Shown: in pieces, positions 32,774-45,193 of the stretch | How the letters are laid out: each line of letters opens with the position of its first letter | Numbering within the stretch: the stretch's first letter is position 1 | Assembly (NCBI GenBank): GCA_002964805.2 | Contig: PUDQ02000001.1 | Coordinates: 3,000,001 to 3,064,000 of the forward strand | DNA: 64,000 bases | Direction of reading: 5' to 3' | DNA from: Trametes villosa | Taxonomy: Eukaryota; Basidiomycota; Agaricomycetes; Polyporales; Polyporaceae | The notes under the pieces: generated by a model | Told to the model about the DNA's origin: nothing | The model's database searches: none | Seen by the model: only the letters and a program-made list of their open reading frames with translations | Made by a program: the position numbers and the translations under genes

Positions 32774-33872
32774 TCAAGCGGAAGCGGGCCCGGAAGAGGC
32801 CGAAGCACTGGCAGACTGCGACATCGTGACCGAAGACTGGGAGGCGGTCATGGTCGGAGTACGGGCAGGATCGCTGGAAGCCGAGCCGAAGGAGGCAGAA
32901 GTTGACGATTCCACCACTGCGGAAGACGACGAGACGTCCGCGGCCTTGTAGGCGGGGAACATAGGCGGGGCGTCCCTCGGAATCGGGGCGGACGGAAGGG
33001 ATACGCCTGCAGGTACGGGCGGCCTGGGTGCGCCGGCGGGAACAGCGACGGGGCTATTGGGCGGGTTCACGGGAAGAGCTGGGGAGGTTGGCCCCGTGCC
33101 GTTCTTGCCAACTGGCGGGTTCACCGGGAGGCCGGGCATCGGAAGGTTGGGGGTACCCGAGGGAGTGGGTAATGCCATTGCCTCCAAGCTCGTCGAGGAT
33201 CCAGCGATAGAAGATGCTGTGGAAGCCGTAGAGGTGAACGACTTGCTGACCGATGCGGACGAGTTCTGCGCGTCCCTCTTGTGAACCGCCGAGGACACGG
33301 CACCAGCGACGCCGTCGACGGTGCCAGCGACTCCGTTGACCGCGCCGGTGACCGCGCCTACAGAATTGCCGACCGTGGCGTGCAGTTGCCCGGACGCCTT
33401 CGCCAGGAGCTCAGCCACCGTTGAAAGTTGGTCAGGAGTGATATCCGGCATAGACTCCGCGGAGGCGCCGCTCTTCCCCTGCAAGCCAAGGAGGTCGAGG
33501 ATCTGACTGAGAAGGGGCCCGAGGATGTGGCCCACGGCGGGTAAACCGTTAAGCAGGCCCACCAGGTCAAGGCCTCTGCGGTCGTGGTGCATATACATAT
33601 CCGCGGCTGCGGATACGGGGTGAGCGATGGACGGCCTCGAAGTAGAGCGCCTTACTGGGGGTATCTCCCGCATTCGATCGTTGATCTCCGCCATGGAAGT
33701 TGAAGCTGACGGAGTCATCCCTCCCCATCATGGCCAGGGAGCGGATGCTGGACGAGGAAGAGAAGACGGTCGGGTCAAGGGAACCAGGCTCGGTCGGCGC
33801 GGCGAGACTCGACGACGAGGACGAGATCGCGAGGGTCGCGAGGAGGAGCGACGAGCTGTGCGAGATTCTCAT
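32774..33872 (-). CDS. Secreted Ser/Ala/Pro-rich protein
   Basis: Exons 33872-33656 and 33606-32774 join in frame to 349 residues across a 49-nt intron. The signal peptide is SSSLLLATLAISSSSSSLA, followed by a short region with a hydrophobic helical part (GLLNGLPAVGHILGPLLSQI). The C-terminal half is almost all Ser, Ala, Pro, Thr and Val, with repeats of the type LPVNPP, and is probably heavily O-glycosylated. No GPI-type tail is visible (the end is ASASSGPASA). A KR in AVHKRDA could be a Kex2 site. This looks like a cell-wall or secreted structural protein; I do not recognise a family. Confidence 0.75.
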
Positions 33873-34012
33873 GACGGAGTAGTGATGGGGTGGTCGTGAG
33901 ACGAAAGCAATGCGAGAGCAAGAGGAGAGCGGTGAACAGAGCGGTCTCTGGGGGAGATCGCAGTGGTCAAGAGAAGAGAGGGGATGGCGACAGAGCGACG
34001 AGTGACGAGAGC

Positions 34013-34018
34013 TTTATA
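34013..34018 (-). promoter_or_regulatory. TATA box of the Ser-rich secreted protein
   Basis: Minus-strand TATAAA, about 140 nt before the ATG at 33872. Confidence 0.5.
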
Positions 34019-35341
34019 CCGTCCAGGACGGGCGGAAGTTGAACAGAGGCGGGCGATCGAGGGCTGACCGGGGCCGCGCGCTGCTCGGGTCCTGCGCCAG
34101 TTCGACGCGCAGAGGCGCATACACTCGGCGCGCCATCGCCGATTTCGAGGCTGAATCTGTCAGAGCCCGATATCCTGTCGGGTGAAGGACCTCGTCACAT
34201 GCGCGACGTTTTCGGGGTGCGCCACCGGGGGGCAGCCGCCGTCCTCAAGGAGACACTGTTCGGACACCTAGTAGGACTGCTATCAGCACATCGCGTTGCG
34301 GCAGTCGGAAAGTGTAGCATGTAGGGCTCCGCGTACGCGAAGCGCATAATTCAACTGTAAACAACCCGGTTAAGAACTCAGAGATGGAGACCGCCACTGC
34401 CCGCCAAGATTCGAAGGGGCTGTCATGTTGATTGTGACTGCACATAGAGACTGCTTCCGGGGGATCGTCGGAGAGACAGAGACTGTGACGGAACACAGGC
34501 TGCAGAGGGCGGTGCGTCATCTCATTCGCTCGTTGGACAAATATGCGCATTGCGCGGGCTGTCACCAATGCGTAATCGCAGGTACAACGTACGGGAACCT
34601 GTCAGGCCAATGAGTATTAGAGTCTACTTGGCAGACGCAGAGGGAGGGTGCCCGCACCTTGGAGGCATTAGCTCAGCCGGGGTCTTCCTCTGCTTTCCAT
34701 TTCGAACAACTGGTCATCTTCCCAGCGGCCGGGATTCGTGCGACGCCGGATATGGTCTCCGCCACCGCTCGAGCGTGCACTAAGAAGAAGCATCTCCCAT
34801 AGCTCCGATAGGGACGAGAGAATGGGGCGACCTATGCATGAGGAGAGGATGCACCATGCCAGGCCGGCAAAGCTGTAAATGGGGCGATTATTAGGCACGA
34901 GGATGCACAACCACTCGAGGTGAGTATTCACAGCAGGACTGCCAGAAAGGCCGCCAAGGGGAGCAGAGACGTGTCTTGGGAAACCATCGCGGTTATGACA
35001 GACCCGACACCTTCGAGGGAGAGATGAGCGAGGGTGTGAGCGAAGAGCCGCACAATACCCGCCACGTGGGATGGAATTGCGATCAAGACGGCAAGGTATC
35101 AGATAAGATGAGAAATGCGCGGGAGCCTGCGACCCTGAGGGACGTGCTGAGCTCGTGTAGGGTCGTGCTTTAATGTGCAGCGAATCAAGAAGATATGTGT
35201 CATGCAGAGGGGGTTCGAAATAGACATGAATGGCCGGGCGGTCGCATGGGGCAGCACGAGTCCAACGCTGGCGGTCCTTCCGCTGCCTCGCTGTGTCGGA
35301 CTCTACATTCCTTTCAGAGTCCGCCACGAAGGCCGTACTCA
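34019..35341. other. Intergenic between divergent genes
   Basis: A minus-strand open frame of 230 codons (35360-34668) lies here, but its composition looks like chance and no domain is seen. I call no gene. Confidence 0.4.
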
Positions 35342-35351
35342 AGTAGACGCC
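35342..35351 (+). promoter_or_regulatory. AGTAGACGCC word, copy 3
   Basis: It lies 338 nt before the ATG at 35680. It extends to the 12-mer AGTAGACGCCCG, shared with the site at 44861. Confidence 0.3.
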
Positions 35352-35679
35352 CGATATCACCTATACCCCCAGCACTCTCCCCCCTCGCAACCCAGCTCAG
35401 AACTCGACCACCACCACCGCACGTCGCCCGCCAGACGAGCAGCGCCGATTCGCCGTTGCCCGCCTCTTTTCTCCCACACAGGTGAGCACCGATTGCGGGG
35501 GCGCCTGGGAAGAAGATGCACTGCGAGATGGCTTACCGACAGAGCGGGACAGCGCCGACACCAGGGATCGGTTCACTTCGCAGTCAGTACCGCTCCCTTG
35601 GGCCTCCCGCCCGCCCGCCCATCCACTGAACGCTTTTATGCTCCTCCCTCCTCAAATGCACCTCCCGCCTCTCTAGCCC

Positions 35680-37633
35680 ATGCAGGAACACAAGCCACGC
35701 TCCTCGAAGGACGAGCACTCCCCACCAGACATGTCCGCATCCGAGTCCTCGGTCCGTGCGCTCTCCCCCGGCCAAATGTCCCTCGCCGTACTGACGGTCC
35801 GTTTCCAGCATTCCGAGACAACGGTACCCGATCTCTTACAGCAGCTCGACAACGTTGAGCGGGCATCTGGGCCCAAGAAAGTCGAAGACCCCTTTAGCTT
35901 CCGCGAGGCGTACAAGAACGAGGCGCAGCTCTTCGACCTGCGCAAACGCCGCCAGGGCAAGGGTCTCGAAAAGTACCACCGCCGACAGAACGATGTACCT
36001 CCTCGCCACCCGCATGTCGTGACGACGCTGACGACGCTCCACATTAGCTCATCAATGATCTTCTCAAGTCCATGGAAGAGCACACCAGCGAGGCACGAGT
36101 CGAAGAAGAACAGTCTCGTCTACCAGTGCGTTGGCAACCGCCGTGGCTGTTCTAGATCGAGGCAGCAGAATACTGATGCCCGGCGGCATGTAGGTCAAGA
36201 TCGCGGTGTGGGCGAGTCTCATAGCGAATCTCGCGCTATGCATCCTGCAGAGTGAGGAGAACGCCCACCGTGCCTGGGAATATTTCTAACTCATTTTCTC
36301 TAGTGTATGCGGCAATATCGTCGCTGTCGCTGTCTCTGTTGGCCACGGGAATCGATTCGGTGTTTGACATCGGAAGCAATATCCTGCTATTCTGGTTGCA
36401 CAAGAAAGCGGCAGCTCTAGATGCGAACAAGTGGCCCGTTGGCGGGTCTCGTCTCGAGACCATCGGCAACATCGTCTACGGTGGGTTCCTTGTGTCCTCT
36501 GCCCCGTGCGCGTCACTAATGGCTCCACTTTCAGGATTCCTGTGCGTCATGTAATGTTTCATCGCTTACCGCAGCGTTTGACACCGCTCGCCACAGCATG
36601 GGCTCCGTCAACCTCGTCGTGATCGTCGAGTCCGCGCGCACGCTCATCACGCACGACGGTGAAGACACGAACGCCCTCCATGTCCCCTCTCTGATTTCGG
36701 TCGGAGCGGCCCTGGGTAAGCGCCGAAATGCCTCATTGTCCAACGGCGACTGATCACCTGTCCAGGCGTGAAGTTCCTCCTGTTCCTGTACTGCCTCGGG
36801 TATCGGGGGGCGTCCAGTCAAGTGCACATGCTGTGGGAGGATCATCGGAACGACCTCTTCATTAACGGCTTCGGTGAGCGTCTTGGACGTCAGCTTGTCA
36901 CCGTAGACGCGCCGGGCTTACAGGCCCCTCCCCCCAGGCCTCCTCATGTCCGCCGGTGGGAGCAAGCTGCGCTGGTGTGAGTGTTCCATCCTCGTTCCGC
37001 CGCCGCGCGACGTTGCTCACGTCGCCCCGCGTTAGATCTCGACCCTATGGGCGCCGTCATCGTGAGCTCCCCGTGTCGGAGGTGTCAACTTGAGTTAACG
37101 CGTGTTCGGGGGCTCCCACAGATCGCATTCGGCGTCATCCTCGCGTGGTCGCGCACCATCTACCACCAGTTCGAGCTCTTGGCGGGGAAATCCGCCCCGC
37201 ATGAGTTCCTCCAGCTCCTCATCTACAAGGCCGCGACGTTCAGCGACGACATCGAAAAAGTAGATACTGTACGCGCATACCATGTATGTTTTTACTTCTA
37301 CTTCGACTATCGCAACGGTAAGCTAACTCCCGGACCTTCAGAGCGGACCGGTACGCCTTGCGTCACTACTGCTTACTGGTTTCACCTAACTTGCGCGCCA
37401 CAGGACTACTACGTAGAGATCGACGTCGTCATGGACGCGAATACCCCACTCTGGAAGGCACACGACCTCAGCCAGAACCTCCAGGACAAGCTGGAAGTCC
37501 TGCCCAACGTCGGACGCGCGTTCGTCCACGTAGATCACGAAACCACCCATGCCCCAGTACGCACTCTTCTCTCCTAACATTGCAACGCACACTCAAGGCG
37601 TCCGTTCTGCAGGAGCACCGCAAATATCAGTGA
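35680..37633 (+). CDS. Cation diffusion facilitator, Mn/Fe-type
   Basis: Proton-coupled metal exporter of vacuole, Golgi or another internal membrane. It has about ten exons and about 480 residues. A cytosolic N-terminus rich in charge (FDLRKRRQGKGLEKYHRR) precedes the membrane region. Seen: ATGIDSVFDIGSNILLFW with the DxxxD form of the metal site, VGGSRLETIGNIVYG, LDPMGAVI in the fifth-helix region, IAFGVILAWSRTIYHQFELL, and a cytosolic C-terminal domain with VRAYHSGPDYYVEIDVV, GRAFVHVDHE. DxxxD in helix II, where zinc transporters usually have HxxxD, points to manganese or iron; the metal is an inference from family knowledge. The last exon is only EHRKYQ after an intron, with the stop at 37631-37633. 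Confidence 0.85.
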
Positions 37634-40600
37634 AGTGCTCGAAAACGACCCCCTACGCAACGTTCCATGAATTTCTCTTCGGACCGCTCGTGACGATGTA
37701 TTGCCAACATGTTGTCTGTGCTACAAGTCCTGTCTTGCCTAATTTGCGCCTCGATGCTCCGCATGAATGTAAGCTATGTTCTCCAGCCGTAAGCCGTAGG
37801 GGGTCGAGCGACGTGGAGTATGCGTGCGCCCTCGCGTGCCTCGGGTCCGATGCCGAAGGTAAGACTTGTCCTCACGTCGTGACGTATACACGTAAGTAGC
37901 ACGTTGTCCCTTCCTCTGTGATTACTGACTCACCGCGATCAGATAGTGGCTCGCAATGAGGACTTCTCCTGCCGTCCAGGTTCGTGTGCGATCGAGCTCG
38001 TGCCCGTCTGTATCTGATCATGTGGAAACATCTTTCCAGACTGAGCGCATCTCATCGTCTTCGCCTTCTTCATGACCGGCTCCGCGGGCATTCTGCGACC
38101 ATGTCCGCCGGTGCTATTTCCGCTCTATGTCCTCGCGACGCCTCGCAAGTTATCGCAACATTGTGTGCGCCTCGATCACTGAAGAAAGGTACCGTGTTTA
38201 TATTTGCGGTGCAGCGTGCTTTGCAGATGCAGTATTTGTACGTACGTATGCGCCGTGGCCCTACGTTCGGGACGTATCATATGACGACCTCGTTCAAGGT
38301 ACCGTCTCTTTCTCCATCGCCCTACATAATGTGACTTACACCTTCCTGCCCAGAGCGCCACAGATGGCGAACACTTGCAGCGCTCCGACACATCGGAAGC
38401 AGCAGCATTCATTTGTTTTCTATGCTCCGCCGCTGCGGGCCCTTCAATACATTCTCATTTTGGAGAAACCCGGCACCCAGGACCATCTCGATCCCGCCCA
38501 TCCTCCGCCCCTCCGTTCCCTCGAGCCCATGCCCACTCCCCGCCCACTCATACCGCCACACGTCCCTGGCCCAGCGGCGGGGACGTCGGTGCGCCGCAGC
38601 AGGGGTGCGCCTGGGCCATCGGGCGCCGATATGTCCGCAGCGGCGGTGCGAACCCCTCGGGGCGCCCCACCGTCATTATCGACGCGGCGTCTGCGGGCAC
38701 CCACGTCAACTTCAATCGCGATGCGCGCCCGGGGAGCCTCGGATGGGTGCTTCGTCCCTCGGGCGTGCGTGCGCGGACGCCTTTCCTGCGGGATCGTCGA
38801 CGCGGGCTCCGTCTCCGGGGGACGGCGCAGCACCCCGCGCCCCAAGGTGAGTCAGCCATTCATCTCGCGCGCGCCCCCCTGCTGCCGGTTGGGGGGAACT
38901 CGGTGCTTCGGAGTGGGTTGCTGAGGATGCGGCGGGCGGGTTTACGTGCTCGAGGAAAAGAAGCGGTGCGCGCGGACATCGCGGGTGGCGCACTCAATAG
39001 CGGCGGGATTCTTCCCAAGATTGTGCATCGACAGAGGCGTTTGAGTGACTGGCGGACGCGAGCGGTATGTGGGGGTGGCATGGCCTTGCCCGTTGCTTGT
39101 AGAAGCTGATGGAGAATTTCAGGAATGCTTCAGCGTCGACCGGTAGCGGTCCTGAAGTGGTAAAGTCAAAGCCGCCTAGAGCGTGGCAAGTAAGGAGGTG
39201 AATGTGGGGCTCGGACGACCGGCGGTAGGGACACCTATTCCGAGGCTCCGGAGAGTTCGCCGCCGCTAACTATACCACAGGGCAGGTCCATATACCCGGC
39301 TTCCTACCCGATAGCAACGTCAGACGTAAGAATCCCTCTCGTCGTCTATCTAAGCTTTACCCTAGCGTCTCCGTACTACACGTTAATCCTCCTTCTGCAG
39401 CGTTCACTAGTGCTACGCGCAGGAAACGCGACGCGACATACGTTCCAACGTACAGAATTGCCTCATCCGGTAACTAACCCAAGGGAGTGGATCTGCAATC
39501 TGGCGGTAGCGATCCTCTACCAAGCTGTTGGTCCGCGATACTCCGCCTCGCCCTGCCGCCGTTCTCCCGTCGTTCTCCCGATATTTAGCAGAGGTATATA
39601 TGGTGCAACGACGATGGTACTAGACGACTCGCTCTTTGATACGCACCCGGTGAGACATACTTTCTTGACTGGAGCTGGGCTGAGCCTGGGGCTCTGCGTG
39701 TAGAGCGTCCCGATCGATCTCACGCAACGCTTCGGATGTTCCCGACACACTCCCGAGCCCAGAAGACACCGGCGGCGGCTGGGAGTGGTGACTACGAATC
39801 ATCCGCGAATCACTGAAAAGTACCGGAAGAAAAGACGGGCGGCATACTCGCAGACTAGGGGTGTGGTTTGGCGGCGGTCAATCCTAATATGCGCCATGCA
39901 CGTGTAGAAACATAGGTCAGTAAGCACCTTCAAGCTTCATCGTTCACCATTGCCACTCCTGTCGGCCTCGTCCAGGTTTTCACAGACGCCTCCGTTTCAC
40001 GGCTAGACTGGCCCGGAGTGCGCTAGTAAGTGCAACCCCGCTAGAACGATGAGTCCTAATATCGCCGTCGGCAGAAAAGCCCAAGTTCTTCTCGACGCTC
40101 GTTATCGGCATACATGCTCCGGGGTTTCACACAGTAGCAAACTGAGAACGTCTCGTACAAGCTGATATGAAGGGCCACTGTATCCCTTCAAGAGGGACCC
40201 GAGTGCTCACGCATACACAAGTCACATGCGCCTGCTAGGTACGAGCGTCGAGCATCGTATGGAAGTTAGCTCCATCATTGGTATGTACTATATCCGACTC
40301 CGGCTCCAACTGGCTTCTATTTTCGCGTAGTCCGAGGCATAGAGCCCGTGTCGAAGATGCCGCCAATATTTCTGATGAGGCGGCCTAGGGCTTTCTCAGA
40401 GTACGGGCGTATTGCACACGGTGGCGCTCAGATTGTCACCGCGGTGAGCTTCATCGGCGATCGCGTACGTAGCATGTTCTATGATGATGATGGCGACCAT
40501 CGATGCTGACTTCCCCTCCGCTCCGTCCCATATCGTATAACGCGTGCCAGTGCGTGGGACGTTCGCCCGCTCGTTTAGCAAACAGCCACACTCCGAGTTG

Positions 40601-41519
40601 TTTCAGCCCACGGCAGCATTCCTGCGGTCTTCAAGCTTCTATATCCTAGCAAGGGCGCATAATTCAAGTATGGCGCTACGTGTTGATTAAACTTCCCCCT
40701 GTGTAGTCTTCACATATGCTGTTCTAACTTTCTCCAGTCACCCACTTCGGGAATGGTCTCGCGCGGAGTATCCCAATGTCCCTCCTCAGAAAAGCGCTCA
40801 CGGACATAGTACGTAGCATTAAACCTATGTTGGTGACATACGACTCCCTTCGCAAGTCATCAGGGTCGCAGGAAGCTGGTCTCAACATAGGTCCACACAG
40901 TCGATCGAGCGCATTACATCGAAGAGCCCGTCCATTAAGCCACATTTCCGCCCACTGAATATGCCGCAGCCAGGGTCGGCCCGCGGACAGGGACCATCGA
41001 CAACACACCCTCAGTTCCCCGCGCGCAGACCCTGACAAATCTGGACGAGCTCGGGAGCGAAACGCAGGCCCGCGACGGAAGGGGACGCGCGGCGCCGTCG
41101 CTCCCACACGCCCGCCCACGTTGCGCCGCGCGCGGCCACGCTCCCTTCATTCCCCCACGGCGGCCATGTGCCCACGCAGTCGCCTGACGTGCACGCTGCC
41201 CGGTGCGCGCCCACGTCCTTGTCGCGGAGCCGTGCGGCATTGCACGATCCGCCGCCCCGCCGTTCGAAGCAGGCCACGGTGCGCCGCGCTGGGGCCCTCG
41301 GGTGCGTTCCGTATCTATCGTGTGCGTAAGACCGTAAGATGAACAACACGAGTGCGTCCTGCCGTGCAGCCGTCGTCCCTAGAATAACATCGGCTTTGTG
41401 ACGAATGCGACTGGTAGGTCGCCCTGCGCCCGCTCAATTGACTGCGCCGCCCTAGAATACAATGCGATAGGCTGAAGAATTAGTACATGTGTGCGCGTAT
41501 GTCACTAGTACTCCGAGTG
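37634..41519. other. Gene-poor stretch, about 3.9 kb
   Basis: I find no gene that I can support. A GC-rich island at 38470-38990 keeps all frames open for over 100 codons, which is expected from base composition. A TATA-like TATATATGG at about 39594 precedes a short frame MVLDDSLFDTHP with a donor after it, but no further exon. From 39110 to 40700 the sequence is AT-richer and looks like decayed DNA. Confidence 0.4.
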
Positions 41520-44500
41520 CTACTCCGAGTTCGTGAGATCCCAAAGCCGAATCCTCTGGATCCCCTCTTCGTACTGGTCGAGGAGGTTGACTCCTCCTTG
41601 AGGCGTAGGGGGTACCAAAACACGACCGCGTCTACCGCGAGCGGAACCGCTGTCGACGACCGCCGAAGAGCTGAGATACTCATCGTGCCACGAGCCCAGT
41701 GAAGAGAACCCCCCGTCTAACAGTTCGAACGAGCTCGGCAGGTGTGGTGGTTGCATGGGTGGCAGCTGGTGTCCCAGACCGGGGGGCATGTAAGCCGCAG
41801 CTTGGATGCCTGAGCGGTATGTACGCATCGAGGGTTCTTGGGTGGCCCACTCTTGGAGGCTGGGCAACGCAACGATGTAAGGGTGGCGTATTGGATAAGA
41901 TGGCGCAGGAACCTACCACTTCTTGATCTTGTCGTGGCGAGCGAGGAAGTGCGACGCGATGACATCCTGTCGAGACACATCAGCACTCGAGGTACGTGAG
42001 GAGACTCTTGCATGATGCTCACCCCCCATAAGCCATCTTTGTGTTCATCCTTGAGCCACTCGACGATAGCCCAACGGGTTGTCTGGAGCATGATATTCCG
42101 GTTGTAGTGGATGCTGGCCGGGTTGGTCGGGTCCGCTGCTCCAAAGCCGGGTCTGGCAGGCTCCACATAAGACTGGCGGGATCAGGGGAGCAACGTGACG
42201 ACACGCACTCGTTGAAGTAAGGCAGGTCCACCAGAATCATGCTCTGGATAGATACCACCACCTGCAGCAACGTCGACTTGCGGGACCACTGCTCCTCTGG
42301 CCTACACACATCGACGACGTTCAGCCCACAATGGCCTCTCGATACGCACACAACACGACCGCTCACCTCCCCTGCCACGTCCCGAGTAGCGACAGGCAGA
42401 CCTTGCCGTTGTTGTACAGGTTCGGGTTGAACCGCACCGAGCCCCCGCCGGTCGTGCGGAGGTGCATCTGCGGCGGGCAGTTCGGGTACTGCAGCGGGAT
42501 GAAGCAGTCGAACTCGAACAGCCCGCCTGCGTACGGCGTCCCCTCCGGGCCCGCGATCATGATCTTGCTGTAGGTCCAGCAAATCCCGGATCAGCGATCA
42601 CGTTCGCGGAACCGCAACTCGGGGACTTACATTGCGTCGTTCCGCACCTCGTCCACACGGACCCACACGCCCGGCGGGAGGCTCGTCGCCATCACCGCCA
42701 GCTCCTTGACGAGGTGCAGGCGGTCCTTCGGGCTGCGCGTCGCGTTCGCCGTCATAGCGAGCTCGCGCGCGTAGTTGTACCCCGGGTAGTCGAGCCCCGT
42801 CCCGTGAGCGTTCGGCCGGGAGAGCGAGACGTGCTGGAACGCGAGGCGCTCGCATTCGCGTGCGTATGTGCGCTCTAGGTCGATGGAGGGGTCGCGTCCT
42901 TTGCCCTTCCCGCTCGGCTCGGCTGAAGGGGAGGAGGCGGGACGCTCGTCGAGGGCAGCGGGGTCTTTGCCCATGGCGACCATGGCGCGCTCGATGTCGT
43001 CCTTAACCGCGATGATGTCTCCGCATAGCGAAGTCGCTCTAACCATCGTCTCCGCGTCTTCGTCGTCGCCTGCGTTCTCGAGCATGCTGGACGCGCCCGC
43101 GAGGAACGTCTCGCACTGCTTGGTGAGTTTCTTGAAGTGCGCGTACAGGGGCGCCGCGGGAATGAGTTCCCCGCTGGCGCTGTCCTTCTCCCAGACGATC
43201 GAGCCGTCGCCCCACATCCACTCTTCGATTCCACAGCTCTTCGCCATCTCATACCTAGGGGCGGTGAGTACCTGCATCCAAGTCAGCGATCTTGCGCAGG
43301 GAGATAGGGGCTAATGTACTTCTAGTGTGAGTTCGCAATCCGCCATCCGGCGGAGCAGCGCGAGCATAGCATGGTAGACGTCGATGCGCGCGATCCAGTC
43401 CGTGACGGAGTCATTCCGAAGTAGGCTGCCGAGCAAGTCGGGCAGTTGGGACAGTAGCAGGAGGGTGCCGGTGGCCGGGTGGGGCAGCATGTCGTAGATC
43501 TGAGCGTTCTCCGAGTACGGAGAGGGTAGATAGTGGGTGATGGTCTGCAGCGCGCGAACGACGATCTCGTCAAAGTGAGCAGCCAGCGGATCGCGTTGAG
43601 ATGGTTCATCGGCTTGTGAGAATGCTCCTCTGCCGCGTCCGCGTCCACGGCCACGACCCCGACTTCGAGCAGGATAGCTGGAGAAATCCAGCGCGTCAAA
43701 GTCGTCATACGCCATCGTGTAGCTCAAGGGGACGCCGTAGCCCGATCCGCGACCCGTTCCATACCCGGTACCACCTGGGCCGACGCTCCCCGCCGTTGTT
43801 CTGCGAAACTTCACGGTCGCCTTTCGAGCTCGCTCGTTCGCGGTCGCGCGTTCTCCGAGGTACTGTCTGTCGAACCCGCCGAGAGCTTCAAAGAGAGCGA
43901 TGACGCGAACATCGGTACAGCAGGCATCGACGGCGCAGTCTGCGTTCTGTTCTTTCCCCTTGCACGAGAGCGGACACGCTACGGGTGAGAGGCAACCGCG
44001 ACAATGGTTCTTCTTGCAAGTTTTACATGCAACGTGTAGTAGATGTAGCAGATTTGGAGGTGTAGCCTGCTGGGCATACATGACCTGTAAAGCATATGAT
44101 GAGATGCCTACAACTGCGGTAGCTTGCTGCAAACTTACAAAACCGCGAGGGGACGGGAGGTTTGCGCCACACGCACAACTTCGAGTACCTGTGAACAGCT
44201 CGTTATACTGTCCCAGTAGTGAAGTTGGAGGCGGGATGGAGGCGGAGCTCTTCATCTTGCCGTTGGAGCTGGATGAGGTCGGTCGGGAATTCGAAAACTC
44301 GGTGTCTTGTACTTCGGAGACAGCGATAGGGTTACTAGACGATCCTGTAGGGGAGATATCATGCACGGCGTCTTCATGTTCCCATTCGCTGGCTAGTCGG
44401 CGGGCAAGGGTAGCATCATCTTCAGTCTCGTCGTCAGAGATGATGATAGGATCGCCAGGAGCCCGAGGGGCACCTGCGCCACCACTTGAGGATGCGTTCG

Positions 44501-44690
44501 AGGGTCCGGGAGCATTCCACTCTTCCTGAAGCCTCTGTGCTAGAGCTTCACTCTCTTCTTGTGCCCTGATCTGAGCTAGGATTGACTCGAGGGAATCTTC
44601 TTCGTCGTCGTCGGGAACGCTGACAATCGGTCTCTTTGTTCTGTCCTTGCGTGGCGACTCTGGGGACAACGGGCGTTTCTGGCCAGCCAT
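41520..44690 (-). CDS. Large ubiquitin-conjugating enzyme, BIRC6-type UBC domain
   Basis: Ubiquitin E2, possibly with its own E3-like parts. The start is the ATG at 44690 (MAGQKRPLSPESPRK); the in-frame GTG 18 nt upstream is not a start. Exon 1 is 44690-43320, then 43271-42631, 42567-42367, 42301 onward and three or four short exons to the stop at 41520; total about 950 residues. Seen: an acidic region with SDDETEDD, a cysteine-rich segment (CACGANLPSP, CKTCKKNHCRGCLSPVACP), an RG run (SRGRGRGRGRGRG), a helical middle, and a UBC domain with PEGTPYAGGLFEFDCF, YPNCPPQMHLRTTGG, and FNPNLYNNGKVCLSLLGTW, whose Cys is the catalytic one. This UBC form is typical of BIRC6 and relatives. There is no BIR domain. 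Confidence 0.85.
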
Positions 44691-45193
44691 CCTGCTTGAA
44701 GCAGACACTTCAATATATGTAGGTTAGCCGGTGTATGTGCCAGGCGCGAGAAGGTATGTTAGGAGAAGTAGAATCACCAGAGCTCGTGATGGGGGAGAGA
44801 AAGAAAGAAAGCTGTGGCTGCAGCAGCCCGAGCGCGTATAAGTCGCGACGCGACGCGCCCAGTAGACGCCCGTGCCGAGACTGCGGCGCGTGATCTGGGC
44901 AGTCCGGATTTGGAAGAACGCGGCTGGCTGCTCGAGTCGTTGCACTTGCAGTCCCCGCCGATCCGCGCGAATCCGTTCCTCCTCCTCCTCTTCCTCTCCC
45001 GCCTCCTGCTCATCGTCTCTGTCGCGCCGTTCTTGCTTAGTCTTGCCTTGCTATTCTTTACGCTGTCTTACGGCTGCTTGATCTTGCGCGGCGCCTCCCA
45101 ACACCGAGGGTCCACCTCCATTTACTCGGATCTAGATATCCCTCACGACCATATCAACGACCTCTTAAGTCACGCACCGGAGTCCCTCTCTTG
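44691..45193. promoter_or_regulatory. Divergent promoter, E2 and Ste20 kinase
   Basis: 503 nt between two divergent starts. It includes AGTAGACGCC at 44861 and a pyrimidine-rich leader at 44970-45070 before the kinase. Confidence 0.5.
44861..44870 (+). promoter_or_regulatory. AGTAGACGCC word, copy 4
   Basis: It lies 333 nt before the kinase ATG at 45194 and continues as AGTAGACGCCCG, like the copy at 35342. Confidence 0.3.

Noticed and set aside
34667..34740. TTAGCTCAGCCGGGG, resembling a tRNA D arm
   Set aside because: No anticodon or T arm follows at the right distance on either strand.
34668..35360. Minus-strand open frame of 230 codons
   Set aside because: No domain, signal peptide or splice partner, and the composition looks random.
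38375..39109. Plus-strand open frame of 244 codons with a stretch faintly like the end of a SET domain (VIIDAASAG)
   Set aside because: The likeness is a few residues, the key Arg-Phe and Cys are missing, other frames are equally open because of high GC, and there is no upstream SET core.
39614..39703. Short frame MVLDDSLFDTHP after a TATA-like box, with a donor
   Set aside because: No second exon could be found; it may be a lone gene-start remnant.
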